This document shows positions 34,181-47,588 of a DNA stretch of 64,000 bases, in pieces. Under the pieces are notes generated by a model. It was not told where the DNA came from. It did not search any database and was given only the letters and a program-made list of their open reading frames with translations. Source of the DNA: Cordilura impudica (lineage: Eukaryota; Arthropoda; Insecta; Diptera; Scathophagidae). The stretch is taken from NCBI GenBank assembly GCA_963682025.1, contig OY821518.1, forward strand, positions 224,001,340-224,065,339, given 5' to 3'. The translations under genes were made by a program, and so were the position numbers. Every line of letters begins with the position of its first letter. Within the stretch, counting starts at the first letter, position 1.

Positions 34181-35203
34181 TCACCTTGTAGAGAATGTGC
34201 TTATTGTTATTATAGAATTAAAAAAGTAAGTTATATATATTAACAAGAAAGGCAATATTAACTTTATATAGACAGAGATAGATTTTATGGACAGAAAACC
34301 TTGAAAAACATCTGATTGACTGAAGCAATGAAAGTTAAATAGATTTTCATCAATTGGGGCAGTTTGATTATTGTAGAACGAAAAATTTACATCAGCCGTT
34401 TCTACATTAACAAATTTTTCATTGAGTACCTCAATGTTCAAGTTATCACTGTTACGATCAGCTTGCTTTATAACTCCAATTTTTCTTATTTGTTTCCATG
34501 TTTTATTACCACCGACAGCACTATTAAATTTGTTTTCATAATAGGTAGATTTGTCATGCCTTATCTTGGACACAATTGCTTTTCTCTTCCTGCGATCTAT
34601 TTCATGTAGTTCAGGTGTTTTAAACCTTTTCCACCTAGCATATGCAACATTGCGTTCTTCTATTAAGCGTTTAGCCTCATTTGAAAACCAAGGTCTATCC
34701 TTAGAAAAGATTTTCCTTATTTTAATAGGAACATATTCATTGCAAAGGAAGAGAATATTATCTTGTAGAAATTGACATTGGTCATCAACATTTGGCGTGT
34801 AAAAAATTTGTTCCCATCTAATCATTTGCAATTCAGACTGTAGATCACTTATGTTCAAATTATTAAAATCACGCTATGAAAAAGTGTAAGTTTTACTATT
34901 TGGCTGGACATTGTAGCTCAAAAAAATTAGATCATGCTTCGAAGGTACTAATAATTGGTAATGATAATTGGTCGTAATGTAGTACATTCTGTTTGTCATT
35001 TACAAGGAAGACATCCAATAGTATTTCACTTGTCTTTGTAAAATGCGTGGGTGTGGAAGAATTTACTGGTATTATATTAATGGATTTCATTGGATCGGTA
35101 AGGTTGGTCTCCACAAGAATATTACTATTGAAATATCCAACTATGATAATATCAGTGTATTTGACTGTAAGATTTACAAGTTCTTCAATTCCAATTACTT
35201 TTT
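34181..35203 (-). pseudogene. LINE ORF2 endonuclease C-terminus and linker (copy 1)
   Basis: From the insertion site the frame gives EELVNLTVKYTDIIIVGYFN (GDFN motif with D changed to Y), THFTKTSEILLDVFLVND and LPIISTFEA, then a stop. LIFLSYNVQP is followed by DFNNL. The longest frame (34858-34181) has RWEQIFYTPNVD, DRPWFSNEAKRLIEERNVAY and RKRKAIVSKIRHDKSTYYENKF, all matching LINE copy 2. The change in GDFN and the stops mean it is dead. Confidence 0.85.
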
Positions 35204-38200
35204 ATACCCTCCACTCCAGTGTGCAGAGGGTATATATAAGTTTGTCACTCCGTTTGTAATAATTAGAAAAAAAATTTTGGACCCCATAAAATATATATAT
35301 TTGTGATCCTTATAACAACCGGAGTTGATATAGCGATGTCCGTCTGAAAATCGTCTAAATCGGTCGATTAGGGCCCGACATTTGAATGAAGAACTAAAAA
35401 AAGTCTTGAAAAAATATAATTTTCTATGTTGTTCTTGTCACGATCACGCCGTGAATAGTGCAGCTACAGTGACCATTTTTAGTGAGAATGATTCACCAAA
35501 TTCATGGAAAGATTCCAATTTCAAAAATCATTAAAATCGTTGGAACAGGTCCAGGGAAATCTCTGAAAAAGTAAAAAAAAAAATTAAAAATATGATGTTT
35601 CTATATTGTTCTTGTTGTTATTCTAAATGTTGTATTGTTGTCATAGCTGGACTTGTTGTTTTTGTGGTCATTGTGGTAATAATATAATAAAAAATAACCC
35701 TTTGTACATTTTTTTTATTAACTCTGGTAGAAAAATGTAAAAGTTTCCATTGTTTTGGCATCACTTTAAAAATTTGTTAGATCATTTCTGTTGGTACCAT
35801 GAGTCTGCCTGCAAAATTTCAGACCGAATGGCTCACGGGAAATTGGTTAAAATCGATCCAAAATTTTTTCGACAAGCAGACACTACGAGTTAATATAAAG
35901 GGAGTAAAAATTCACCAACATCTTAAGCCAATAATGCTAAAATACCTAGGTGTTAATAAAAAAAAAAACAATTTAAATATAGCAAAAAAATTTTTTTTTA
36001 TAAATTTATTTATAAATTTATATAAACATATTAAATAATACAAATAATGTACATATATTATATATGTATATCCATAACAACTGCATGTTAGAAATAAGTC
36101 GGTATATTATTTTATTTACATAAAATTCTGCAATCTTTTGTTGTGTTGTGGGGAAAATACATTTCTTTTGCATTAACAGAGTGTCACTTCATTTTGCTCA
36201 GCGTGACTATGCCACAGTAGATGGCGCCACAATTTTTGTTTGTTCTAATTAGCTTTGCAAAAGTTATTTCTATCTTAACATGAATGTTAATATTTTCAAC
36301 TGGATATCATACAGAACAATGTTAAGAGTATACACGGGCTGGTCTTTTATTTCATACGTTTTTTCATTATTCTTTTACAGATATGAACATAAGTTGGTCA
36401 TATTAACTTTTTGTTGTCTTTACAAAATAGAGTTACCGAGTTCATCAATGAGTTTTTTGCTTTCAAAACAGTTCTACATAGTTATATAGAATTATTATTC
36501 TGCTTTACCTACAAAATATCTGATAGCGATTACATCTAATTTTTAAAAATTGTTTATAATTACTAAAGCATTATTATTCACATAAATACAAAATTGCACT
36601 TTTTAAATTTTCCATTCAAATTTAAGAAAATATCAATTCTAAAAACTGGAATTAAAAATTTCCAATTATAAATTACAATTAATTGAATTTCAGAAAATCA
36701 TATCAAAACGTCGGAAATTATAATTTTTTTAATTTAGAAGACATCAATTGCATCTTTAATATATAAATTTTATTCTTTAAACACAAATTGAAATTCCAGA
36801 AAAAAAAACGCAAAATATGTTTACATTTAAAAAATTTTTACATTTAAAAAAAATATTGATATTCAGGAGAAATTAATCGCTTTTCTAACTTATTTTAACG
36901 ATAGTCGAATTGTAAAAAAAAAAAAAAGAATATTGCAAAATTATCAGTAAAATTTTTAAACGATATTCGCTATTGTTAGAGTCAGCTGTTGTTGTTATCT
37001 AAACGACAACCATTTTTGTGTTGTTTATTCAATAGATAAAAACTTAAATTTTTAGGTTGAAATTTGAAATGTCGTTATACATAAATAAAAATCATAAAAT
37101 AGTGAAAATATTTTGCTTTAATTAAAAAACTTTTTTATATAAATAAAAAAAATAAATAGCATATTCAATTCATTATTTCATTTTCAAATAAATACACAGA
37201 AATATTAGTAAAAAAAAATAAAGATATTAAACATAAACATAAAATCATCCTGTCAAACACGAAGTAATTGGTTTTTTCTATTCTTCTTTGTGTTTTCGCT
37301 TATTTTGACAGAGATGCCACTCGTTTACAATTTAAATAAATAGAAAAATAGATTTGTCGACTGTCGTTAAGATGTATGTCTTAGTGAATCACTTAATCCT
37401 TAGTGCAAACAACAATAGCTGTCGATATATTTTGCGATTGTCGGATCGTTGAAATTTACAGAATCACACTACAGAAAATATTAATTTAAATTCAATGAAT
37501 TTTAGAAAACGTCAAATGATATTTAAGAATTGCGAACATAAAAACTGTTACATAAATAAACGCAATTTGATGAGAATGTTATTTTTTATACTATATAAAT
37601 TTTCACAATTTTTTTGGATGAAAATTTGAAGTTTTTCAGAAAATAAAGAGAACAAATTATTTTATTTAAAATGTTTGGGACATTTGGTTTTTTGCGTTTG
37701 GCATCCCTAATTTGAATATTTAATATTATAAATTTATTATCTATGTTTTCCAAATATGGCAATATTTTAATAAAAAAATTGAGAGAGTTTTTTTTTGGTT
37801 ATTATTTTGTTACTCCATCCGACCTATATGGCCGCAATGAAGAAATATTTGGCCAGTTAAAAGAAACTATACAGCCATCTCCAATTAGCACGATTTAATG
37901 CATATAGCCACCCTTCACAACCATTACCTTTGCAATGGAGGTTAGGGCGAGCTATTTAATTAGCAAAAACTAAATTAAACAAGAATTTATGTCATATAAC
38001 CGGAAACGCATGCATATAACCTAAATGCATGCCGATCAGCAACCACTATGACCAAAAAGCAAACACCGAAATAAATCCGAGATAATAGAAAAGACGAAAG
38101 ACAACCCAAAGAATTTGCTGAAATAATTTGGTATTAAGTTTAAAAAATTGTTTACTTTTTCATTTACATTTATTATCAAGACTCAAACCGAGGTGGAGGG

Positions 38201-38241
38201 TATCAAAGATTCGGCACAGCCGAATTTAGCACTCTTACTTG
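35204..38241 (+). mobile_element. HINE family B element, full length (3.04 kb)
   Basis: Its 5' end is ATACCCTCCACTCCAGTGTG and its 3' end is TGGAGGGTATCAAAGATTCGG, then hairpin ATTCGGCACAGCCGAAT, then CTTACTTG. The subterminal repeats TACCCTCCA and TGGAGGGTA are inverted. Near the 5' end lie an AT run and the core GTTGATATAGCGATGTCCGT, followed in other copies by the (GTCCGTCT)n array, which is lost here. Because it interrupts a LINE reading frame, both borders are certain, and it sits within a T run with no clear target duplication. The 2.2 kb between core block and 3' end is AT-rich and non-coding. I infer a DINE-1-type non-autonomous Helentron. Confidence 0.9.
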
Positions 38242-38643
38242 TTTAGTTATATAAACAGTTCCTAGCAACATCTTTCTACAATGACACGTTATATCCAAGA
38301 AAATGTACTCCATATCGTGTTCAACATTTGATCCAAAAATAACCTTTCCACTGATACCTTTCCTGAGGAATATGGCAGCTCCGCCAACACGACCTGTTCT
38401 GTAAGCACGAGTTACTCTGTCAGCGCGAAACAACTGGTAGCCATTAATATTTAATAGAGTGTCATGTATATCCGGATTTAACCACGTTTCAGAATCACAT
38501 ATTGAATCTATAGCAGAACTTTCAAATATATAACGAAATTCGTCTAGTTTGTTATCTAGACTTTGCGCATTAATGTGGCAAATATTAAAGCCATCGTGAT
38601 ATTTGGCCAGTATATCAACTGGTTCATTTTGCCGTCTGAACAT
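38242..38643 (-). pseudogene. LINE ORF2 endonuclease N-terminus (copy 1)
   Basis: Residues ICHINAQSLDNKLDEFRYIF, then SETWLNPDIHD, YQLFRADR and GGAAIFLRKG, are the first half of an apurinic-like EEP endonuclease. The asparagine of HINAQS and the glutamate of SETW are conserved catalytic or metal-site positions. The frame reads LLGTVYIT and then runs into the HINE-B terminus, where the coding sequence resumes only at 35203. ICDSETW replaces the usual ICVSETW. Confidence 0.85.
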
Positions 38644-40559
38644 GCTATTAAGTATTTACTTTAAATGTGACCCGAAAGGACATGACATTAAAATACAATA
38701 ATTTCTGTGTGAAAGAAAAAAACTACACATGGGCATTTTTGCAGGTCAATGGATGATATATTTTCGCTCTTTTCGAGGAGCCCTATTTCCCAAGTCATAG
38801 ATGTAAAAGTTTCATAATTTTATATTTTTTTTTAAAGAATCTTCATTCTCCATTTATAAAAGTGATAAAGACTGAAATGCTTGTTATTAGTTATTTTGAA
38901 ATTGCTGTTTCCGTGTGTTTCTTTTTCAAACTAAAATCCGGTTTGTTTCTTAAATCTTTTGTTTTCTTTATCATCAGCCATTTCCTCATTTAATTAGAAT
39001 ATGTCATAATACCATTATATCTATCTATACACTTATATTTTCAAGCTTTATTTTGGACATTAGTTACTGAAATTATACTTAATTATAAAACTAATATGTT
39101 TTTGTTTAATTGCTTATTATAATATGTTAATTTTGATGATGGCTATTAGTAATTCACACCCCAAATATGTAGTTTAATTAAAACTAATTTAAGAACATAA
39201 AACTTTAACAGAAATATTAATAATATATATATGAAAAAACTTCCGGTTAAAACAAATAAATATCTAAAAAAAATAAAAGAGATACCAAAAAAAAATTTTT
39301 TTGTGAAGGTCACTCTTAAAGAACTAAAAGAAAAGGTCAAAGAATATTTTTATTATTAAAAAAATGTTTGAAAACTTAGCCTATTTTAAATGATTAAAAG
39401 AAAATTTAATAATTTTATTCACAACTACTTTGAAGCTTAAGAAAAACCCTTAATTTTCGTTAGTTTAACACATGCAATGGATCGCGGTTTGCGATATATT
39501 CTTATTCCAAATAATCTATCATATTAATAAATTTAAATCAGTTAAGCATAAAAAGAAGAAAATAAAAACCCAATTGTCGTCACAGTTTTGATTAACATCT
39601 TCATATAATAACAATAATTTGAGTACGTTGCATTGTACAACATAATTGAATTCAATACGAAATGCCAGTTGTGTTTTTTTTTTTTCTGACACGCTATTAC
39701 AAGGCATAACAAACACTTCACTTCATAATGAAATAAAACCTTTTGTTAACTATTCATAACAAGTCATTTTCATTTAAAGTTGTTTTTGTTAAAGAACTCT
39801 TTAAACAAATCGTCGACTTTGTTTGGACCCTAAATAAATCTTCAAGTGATCCTTTTCTTGTTATCATAGTCTGAGATTTATTTATTTTTTTATTTATTTT
39901 TCCCCTGATTTCAATTCAATTTTAAGGTGTTTGTTACAATTTTATGGTTTTCTTTTGTTATTCTTTGCTTATCACTGGGTGATATTTTCTTAAGGATTCA
40001 AGTGGTTTTTTAATATTTGAACAGGATTATTAGTACTTATTAATGATTTGAATTTATTAATTGTTTTTTTTTTTCGGCAAATATAGAGTTGCTTTTGATA
40101 AAATTCAATTTTAAATTTAAAATGGAAATATATGACAAAAGAAGAAGTGCTTGGAAAAGATGCATGTACAAATTTTCTTTGCCTGATTTTTGTTCTTTTA
40201 AAATTCTACATGGAGTGAAATCTTAAATATTTAGCTCTAAGTGATTGATAGAGTTTCATACTTAAATTGATAATTGAAAATGAAAAGGAATGGGCAAGTG
40301 TTTAAAAGAGTTACATGTATAAATTTGTATACGCCGGATTGTGGTTCTTGTAAATGGTTAATAACGGATCAATTAGTCATAAATTAATTACTTAAACTAT
40401 TGAAAGTTTATTAAGTTTTAATATCACTCCAATAAAATATTACTTATTATTATAAAAAATAATAATCTTTTTAATTACAATAAATTAAATATAAAGATTT
40501 ATAGAGTCTTCTCGCCTTTTAAATAAATTTTAGCTTTTTCATTAAAAAATATCTAATAA
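38644..40559. other. AT-rich non-coding DNA
   Basis: No gene or transposon recognised. Open frames at 39146-39340 and 39519-39716 are low-complexity F/L/I/K strings. Confidence 0.55.
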
Positions 40560-41363
40560 CAAGTAAGAAAATTATAGTCGGTATAGACCGACTATATGAT
40601 ACCCTATACCATGCGTTTAGAGACCCTATCTCTCAGGCCCAACTAACTGGATATAAAAAATAAGCATACCAAATTTGAGTGGGATTTTTATCAATTTTTT
40701 TGGCTTCAGATATGAAAAAGATCATATCGGATGCTATATCTATATGGGGACTAGGCCCAAAAATGGACCGATCCTGAACATGTTTGGTAAAGTCTCTTGT
40801 ATTTTGCAAAAATATATACAAACAAAATTTGAGAAGAATCAGTGCAATATTTTTGTTTTTTGATAGATTTAAGTGAATATCGGGAAGTAGCTCTATATGG
40901 GGCCTATGACTAAGAGTTGTCCAATAGGGATCATTTTTGGACTACTGATTAATGGATGTAATATATACATACAAACCCAATTTGACTAAGATTTGTATGA
41001 TAATTTGGATCTTATGGCAATATATGTTGATTGCATAGGGGTCATTTGTATGGGGGCTAGGTCTGAACATGGACCGATTCTCACCAATTTCAATAGCGTT
41101 CATCCCATGGCCGATAAAAGATCAAATACCAAATTTCGTCAAAAAATATTCATATTTGCGACCTGCAGTTTGATTACAAGCTTTACATGGACACACAGAC
41201 GGACGGACGGACGGACGGACGGACGGACATCGTTAAATCGAATCAGATAGTGATTCTGATTCGATCGGTATAATTAAAGATGGGTGTAGGTCAAATATTT
41301 TTGGTTGTTACAAACAGCAGCACAAAGTCATTATACCCAAACCACATAGTGGTATAGGGTATA
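40560..41363 (-). mobile_element. HINE family A element, longest complete copy
   Basis: It runs from ATACCCTATACCACTATGTG (41363, minus strand) to CTTACTTG (40560). It has a near-perfect hairpin (TAGTCGGTATAGACCGACTA) and about six GTCC units near 41200-41227. This 804 bp copy includes the 'gggattttt..caatttttttgg' stretch that the 27192 copy has shortened, and is a good reference for the family. Confidence 0.92.
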
Positions 41364-41449
41364 AAAATGGTCGTAAAGCAGCTACACTCTCATCCAACCA
41401 TTCATACATGCACACATTTTTCATTAAAAACAGCATTTTGCTATCATAA

Positions 41450-42690
41450 ATTATGGATTTTCTGAAAAATTACCTTTTCTTAATAAAATTACTTTTCTCA
41501 AAACAGTACATTTGAAAAAAGTACATTTTTATCAAAAGTACCTATTCTTAAAAATTACCACTTCTTAACAAAGTTGCTTTCCTTAAAACGTAACTGTTCC
41601 TAAAACAGTAAGATTTCTTAAAAATTAACTTATTTAAAAAAATATATTTTCTTTGAAAACTATTTTTCTAAAAAACGAACTCCTTAAAAAGTGTTTTTTC
41701 TTGAAAATATACTTTTCTTAAAAACTGTGTTTTCTTAGAAATTATCGTTTCTTAAAAAGTATCGTTTCTTTAAAAAAAATTGTTCATCTTCAAACGGTAG
41801 TTTTTCTTCAAAAAATACCATTACTACCTCTACCGATAGCCTAAGTTGCTTTCGACTTCAGATTTATTGTTATTTTAATTATATTAAATATCTAAATAAT
41901 AATAGTAACTAGCGGATTTCAGCCCTCGAAATTCGAGGAAATTTTATTTTTTAATTAAATAAGGACCCTAAAGGCATACTAATCAACTATAGCCAATTCA
42001 GAAATCAACACAAAAAACAAACTCATTTTTATTACAAACACATTGACAAATTTAATAAACACACACATAGCATTGTATAATTTTATGTATGTGTTAGTGG
42101 CAACTTTAAATGCAATTTACTCAAAACAAAGGAAAAAATTTAAAAATCTCTAAATCTGCAAATCGGCTAAAAAGAAATACCTTTCAAAAAATATACGTTT
42201 GGTCAAAATCGGGATAAAACGGTAGAACAAAAAATCAGTCACAATAAATCGTCCAGTCTATTAATATTATAGATAACATCTACTAGAAGGTTAAGGTTTA
42301 TTAAAAAAGCACGTTTTATTAAAAAAGTACCTTTAATTAAAAAAAGTACTTTTTATTAAAAAAATAACTTTTTATTAAAAAAGCAGCTTTATAAAAAACT
42401 ACCTTTATAAAAAAGTTCCTTTTATTAAAAAAGTACTATTTATTAAATAAAAAGTACCTCTTATTAAAAAGTACCTTTAATTAAAAAAGAAAGTTTTTTT
42501 TAATAAAAAGTACTTTTTATTAAAAAAGTACCTTCATAAAAAACTACCTTTATAAAAAAGTACCTTTTATTAAAAAGTACCTTGAATTTCAAAAGTACCT
42601 CTTCTAACACAGGTAAAAACCGCATTTCCCTATAAAAATACCTTTTCTTAAAAAAGTGCATTTTCTTAAAAAATACCTTTATGAATTAAA
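41450..42690. repeat. degenerate ~20 bp minisatellite (AAAGTACCTTTTCTTAA-like), split by a Helitron
   Basis: Many imperfect units of the type AAAAAGTACCTTTTATT or TTTTCTTAAAAAGTA fill 41450-41850 and 42290-42690. The Helitron at 41909-42273 sits between. Similar words occur near 31205 (AAAAGTACATTTTCTTAAG). Units are too diverged to give one fixed period; it is around 20 bp. Confidence 0.7.
41909..42273 (-). mobile_element. complete non-autonomous Helitron, family C
   Basis: On the minus strand it begins TCTATAATATTAATAGAC at 42273 after a host A. It ends with the hairpin CTCGAATTTCGAG, 'ggctgaaatccg' (12 nt) and CTAG at 41909, followed by a host T. It shows A/T target placement and no duplication. 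Confidence 0.9.
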
Positions 42691-42841
42691 TTTTCATCAA
42701 CACCAAGACCATCTGCCGTTATGGTGCTCTGACGTTTTGCGTGCAATCAGCAATGTCCTTTTATTTTCTTACTGCTCCTTTTTGAGTATTTTGTTGTGTT
42801 AGAAAGTTCACAGCTGATCAATTATAGCAAATTTAGAAATA

Positions 42842-43190
42842 CTAGCAGATTTCAGTCCTCGAAATTCGAGTGCAAATTCTAGGAAATTTTATTTTTTCAT
42901 TAAATAAAGGCCCTAAAAGTATGCTAATCAATTATAGCCAATTCGCAAATCAACACAAAAAAACAAACTCATTTTTATTACAAACACATTAACAAATTTA
43001 ATAAACACACACATAGCATTGTATACTTTTATGTATGTGTTAGTAGCAACTTTAAATGAAATTTACTCAAAATAAAGGAAAAAATTTAAAAATCTGTAAA
43101 TCTGCAAAACGGCTAAAAAGAAATACCTTTCAAATAATATACGTTTGGTCAAAATCGGGATAAAATCGCCTAGCCTATTAATATTATAGA
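42842..43190 (-). mobile_element. complete non-autonomous Helitron, family C
   Basis: The minus-strand start is TCTATAATATTAATAGGC at 43190 (host A outside). The 3' end is hairpin CTCGAATTTCGAG, 12 nt, CTAG at 42842 and host T. It is very similar to the 41909 copy about 0.57 kb away, in the same orientation. Confidence 0.9.
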
Positions 43191-44717
43191 TGGATATTAT
43201 CGACCAGATAAATGAGTATTTAGTTATCGGTGGGAAATAAATTTTTGGTAGATTTTGAAGGTCGAAAATTTCGATAAAATCCTAACCAAAGAAATATATA
43301 TTAAAAGACCCCTCGTAAGTAGCGCAGCCTACTATTTTATGATTTTAATAAAGTATAAATTAGGGGCATACTCATAACAACAAAAACAAAAAGCAATAGT
43401 ACAACACATAACATGAAAAATTCCACAATAAAATATTTACTTATATACTTTACTTCACTTTCCACTAACTTAATTAATTTAAACTTAACCTAAAATTTAT
43501 AAAAAAAAAAGACAAACAATATTTATTTTAATTTTCAATAAAATCCTCCTCCTTCTTAATGTATTTCTGGTTTGTATGCATCCGTGTTTAAAATGATGTG
43601 TTTATAATTGTTTATTATGTGACTAAAAACCCACATTCATCTCAACATTATTATTGGCGATCAGCATAGCCACATATTTCTGTTAATATGAGCTCGAGCT
43701 ATTTTTAGATCGATGTAAAAAATAAAATTATTTTTAAAACAATAATAGCAACTGCAAAAGCATAACACTCAATAACAATAATGATGGAAAACAAAATACA
43801 GGGTATTTGACAAAATATATCAGGCCATAGTAGAGATGCTCAAGAGGGCGGGTGATTGGATGGTTGGAGAGAAAGACAGACAGACAAATCAACATATATA
43901 CCATTTAAATTGTACATGATCACAAAGCCACTTAAGCTGTCTTAAATATTTTACATCCCATCCAGGCAACCATATAAAAACGTGATCTTTACTCTTGAAC
44001 TACTACCAAAGAAAAAATAAATAAATAAAATAAAATAAATAAAAAAAGTACATAAAAAAGTCGGACCAGAAAACAACGCAAGTTTTACATAAAACTAAGC
44101 CTGGCTGTTTTTTTCTTTTATCAGCTAGGCATTTTTTCCCCAACCGCAAGACATACCGGTCAATGAAAGTGGTTTATTGCAACAATGTGCACTATACAAA
44201 TAAATATAAGTACGTACGTTTCAACAGACAGCCGTACAAATCAACCGACTGATCAACGGACGGACGGACGGACAAATATCAACACAGGGATATTATGAAG
44301 AATAACAAAACTAACTATAAGTTAAAGTGTTGGCGTGTTTATTTTTGCGCTCTACTACCTTAACAATTTAACAACAACAATAACACGATCCAACAGCATC
44401 CTAGTGGATTCTCTTACACAGATGCTATCATTATTGTACACACAATTTGCAAAGGTATCTTCACTATGGGCCGGAATCAAAAAATTACATAGTTGGAAAG
44501 GAACGTCTGTTCAACGATTTCTCGAATTTTGGAAGATATTGCATATTCTCGTGATATTGCATATTCCTATAATTGGAATATGTATTAATGGAGTAATATT
44601 TTTAGTTTGCGATAAAAATTCATCGTATTGATTGTCGATAAGCCGATGTCTATTAATCATGCAATATATCATTTAAAAACTTTCGATACATAACAGAACC
44701 ACTATTGCTAGATGTAA
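43191..44717. other. non-coding DNA with one unassigned short frame
   Basis: Mostly unique-looking AT-rich sequence with minor microsatellites (GACGGACGGACGGACAAA near 44257). The plus-strand frame 44335-44631 has a less biased composition (SSLWAGIKKLHSWKGTSVQR) and a hydrophobic C-terminal segment that could span a membrane. An ATG at 44422 follows a TTACACAG acceptor-like sequence. I do not recognise the protein, and it may be chance. Confidence 0.35.
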
Positions 44718-46577
44718 ATTAGGGTGGGTCAATTTTTTTTCGTCAAAAATCGTATAGCAAAAACGTAATCTACGTGAAATTCTAAGAAAAATTTCCCAAG
44801 AAACCATTGGTTTATGATCAAATCCTGTCGCGCGCAAATCGACCTAAAGATTTTCTGTATTAAAAAACACTATCACAACACTAAAAGAGATTGGAACGAG
44901 TGGAGTTTGGGGCGATGTTGTTTTTTTTTTGTGGGGGGTAGGAGTTTTTGGAGTTATTTTAGGAAAATATTTTTTTTCTTCGGTCGGGCCTATTTTCCGA
45001 GTTATGGACCCCCAAAGTTTGGACATTGACTTGTACATAACTTTGTTATTTAGTATCGGATTTCGGCATATATATATATCATTTGAAAGCTTACTTGAGT
45101 GCCTCTTATTTGATATTTTAAAATTTGAAAATTTGTTTGTAACAACCAAAAATATTTGACCTACACCCATCTTTAATTATACCGATCGAATCAGAATCAC
45201 TATCTGATTCGATTTAACGATGTCCGTCCGTCCGTCTGTGTGTCCATGTAAAGCTTGTAATCAAACTGCAGGTCGCAAATATGAATATATTTTGATGGAA
45301 TTTGGTATTTGATCTTCTATCAACCATGGGATGAACGCTATTGAAATTGGTGAGAATCGGTCCATGTTCAGACCTAGCCCCCATACAAATGACCCCTGTA
45401 AAATCAACATATATTGCCATAAGACCCAAATTATCATATAGATCTCAGTCAAATTGGGTTTGTACGTGTTTATTACATCCATTAATCAGTAGTTCAAAAA
45501 TACTCCCTACAGGAAAATTCTTAGTCATAGGCCCCATATAGAGCTGCTACCCGATCTTCACTTAAATCTATCAAAAAACAAAAATATTGCACAGATTTTT
45601 CTCAAATTTGGTTTGTATATATTTTTTCAAAGTATAAGTGACCGAATATGGTCAGGATCGGTCCATTTTTCGACCTAGTCCCCATTTAACCCATTAGAGC
45701 ATGAGGATCCCCAGCAACTTTCCTAACCTTTTTTTTTATGTTAATATGGAACAAAAGAACGTAATTAAATATTTTATGAAGTCTTTATTTAAAAAAAAAC
45801 AGTTAACTTGAGTTTTACAATGTGTCCGTTATAAAGGACGCTATGCGCTATGAACACTTGGCGCATGAAAAATTTTGAAGCATTCTTTTGGTGAAGACCT
45901 CTATTATATTTAGTACATATAAAATTTGTTTTTTTTTTCCAAAATGCACATCGCCTTTGCAAATCGTAGTAGTCCACAGTATGATTCCTACCATCGTATC
46001 GTACCTCGGTGTTGACATTATTTCTAGATGAACCTCTCATAGAGGGAACTCCATATGTTTTAAGGTAAGAGGTAGCTATAAAGCGGCGAAATTTGAGCAA
46101 ACTAACAGAATTAGGATCATTTGGTTGAAGTTTCATAAGCAGCCACGCATCCAATAAATATGCAAATATTGGCCACCACCACTTTCGCTGTCTAATTCTA
46201 GATCTATATGCAGCCACCAACTGATCCATTTTATCAACGCCACCCATGCCTTGATTATAGCGGTGAAATAATTTTGGTTGTGGTATTTGTATCGCACCAT
46301 GGCCTCTTGCATAACGTCTGCATGATCCAATTTCGTTGTTATCGAAATTTGTTCCAATAGTGACGACACTGATATCCTTCCACCTTACAAGAAGAATATT
46401 TTCATTACTTGAAAAACGGAAGTCGGTAGATCCTCTCTCTTGTTTTTTCATATCGGAAATGGAGCGAAGTGAACACTTTTCAGTACGACCATCTCTAATA
46501 GTACCAGATGCGCAGATACCCTTGCTTGACAAATGACGAAGTAGTTTCACGGATGTAAAGTAATTATCGATGAAAAC

Positions 46578-46640
46578 CTTTGTTGTAAAAAAATTTTATA
46601 TATATTTCTTTGTTAGTTTAAAATAAATTTAATTTCTTAC
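46578..46640 (-). other. 63 bp intron of the piggyBac transposase
   Basis: The donor is GTAAGAAAT and the acceptor ACAACAAAG. Splicing joins KGFK to VFIDNYFTS, which restores the conserved motif around the second catalytic aspartate. Confidence 0.75.
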
Positions 46641-47588
46641 TTTGAATCCTTTATTGTTTGGTATATTTGCCTTTGTAAGAAGTTCAACAACTTTGTCACC
46701 ACCTACACCAAACCCCTGTGAAACGACATCAGCATTTTTACCTATATATATATATCAAATTGAAGCATATATCCATTACTTGAATTAAGTGCCCAATTCT
46801 TGAATCCAAATCTAATTGGTTTACCCCGAATATATTGCTTTGCATAGTGTTTTCCGTAATAAGGGATCATGCTCTCATCAATACAAAGATTTTCATCTTA
46901 TCCACCATGTTTTAAAAAAACTCGGTTTAGATGATCAACTAATGGTCGAATCTTGAAAAGGCGATCATTGCTCTGAAGTTTGGTGTTATCATTTATATGA
47001 AAATTGTTCAAAATTTTTACGAATCTGTTAAAACGCATGCTATTTGGAGTGTCACTTTCTTCAGACCAGTAAAGACGTTTATTTGGGTATTTTGCGTATC
47101 CTGACAACAACATACCACCAATAAAGACTTTAACTTCATCCGAAGTCATTCCCAAATCAATGTTTTTCTGAAGAGCGTACAAATTTGTTTGTTCTATACA
47201 GTGAATTAAAATTTCCTCGGAAAAAAACAGTTGAAAAAAATCTGTTGGAGTTTTGGCGGATTGAGCTTCGGGGCTTGGTAATGCTTTTTCACATTTAGTT
47301 TCTATTTCGTAGCTAGGATTTGCTTCAGACCAACAATAATTGGTTTTATCGTCGCTTTCCTCCCATTCACTACAAGAAACAGACTCATTTCCAACATGAA
47401 GAATTTTACACTCTGTGTTTAACAATCCTCGTCCAAGATGATTGAGGTCTGCTTCATGCTCATCATCACTTTCATCCGAATCTTGATCTGTATCACATCC
47501 ATCCAGGGGCGGGATCGCAAATATATCAATCTGTTGCACATCATTGTCAATGGTTTCCAATTCATCTAATATTTCGGCAACTGTAAGT

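Larger units (their letters stand above)
32960..38643 (-). mobile_element. EEP-type LINE copy 1, split by HINE-B
   Basis: Minus-strand LINE with the endonuclease N-terminus at 38242-38643, then a 3.04 kb HINE-B, then the rest of the endonuclease and linker (35203 to 34181) and an eroded reverse transcriptase and 3' region to about 32960. Its 3' flank matches LINE copy 2 (for example GATTCCAGAGACG and its variant here). The 5' end with ORF1 is missing. The 3' boundary is approximate. Confidence 0.8.

Noticed and set aside
39146..39716. Two short minus-strand frames
   Set aside because: They are low-complexity F/I/L/K strings with no motif, start context or neighbouring element.
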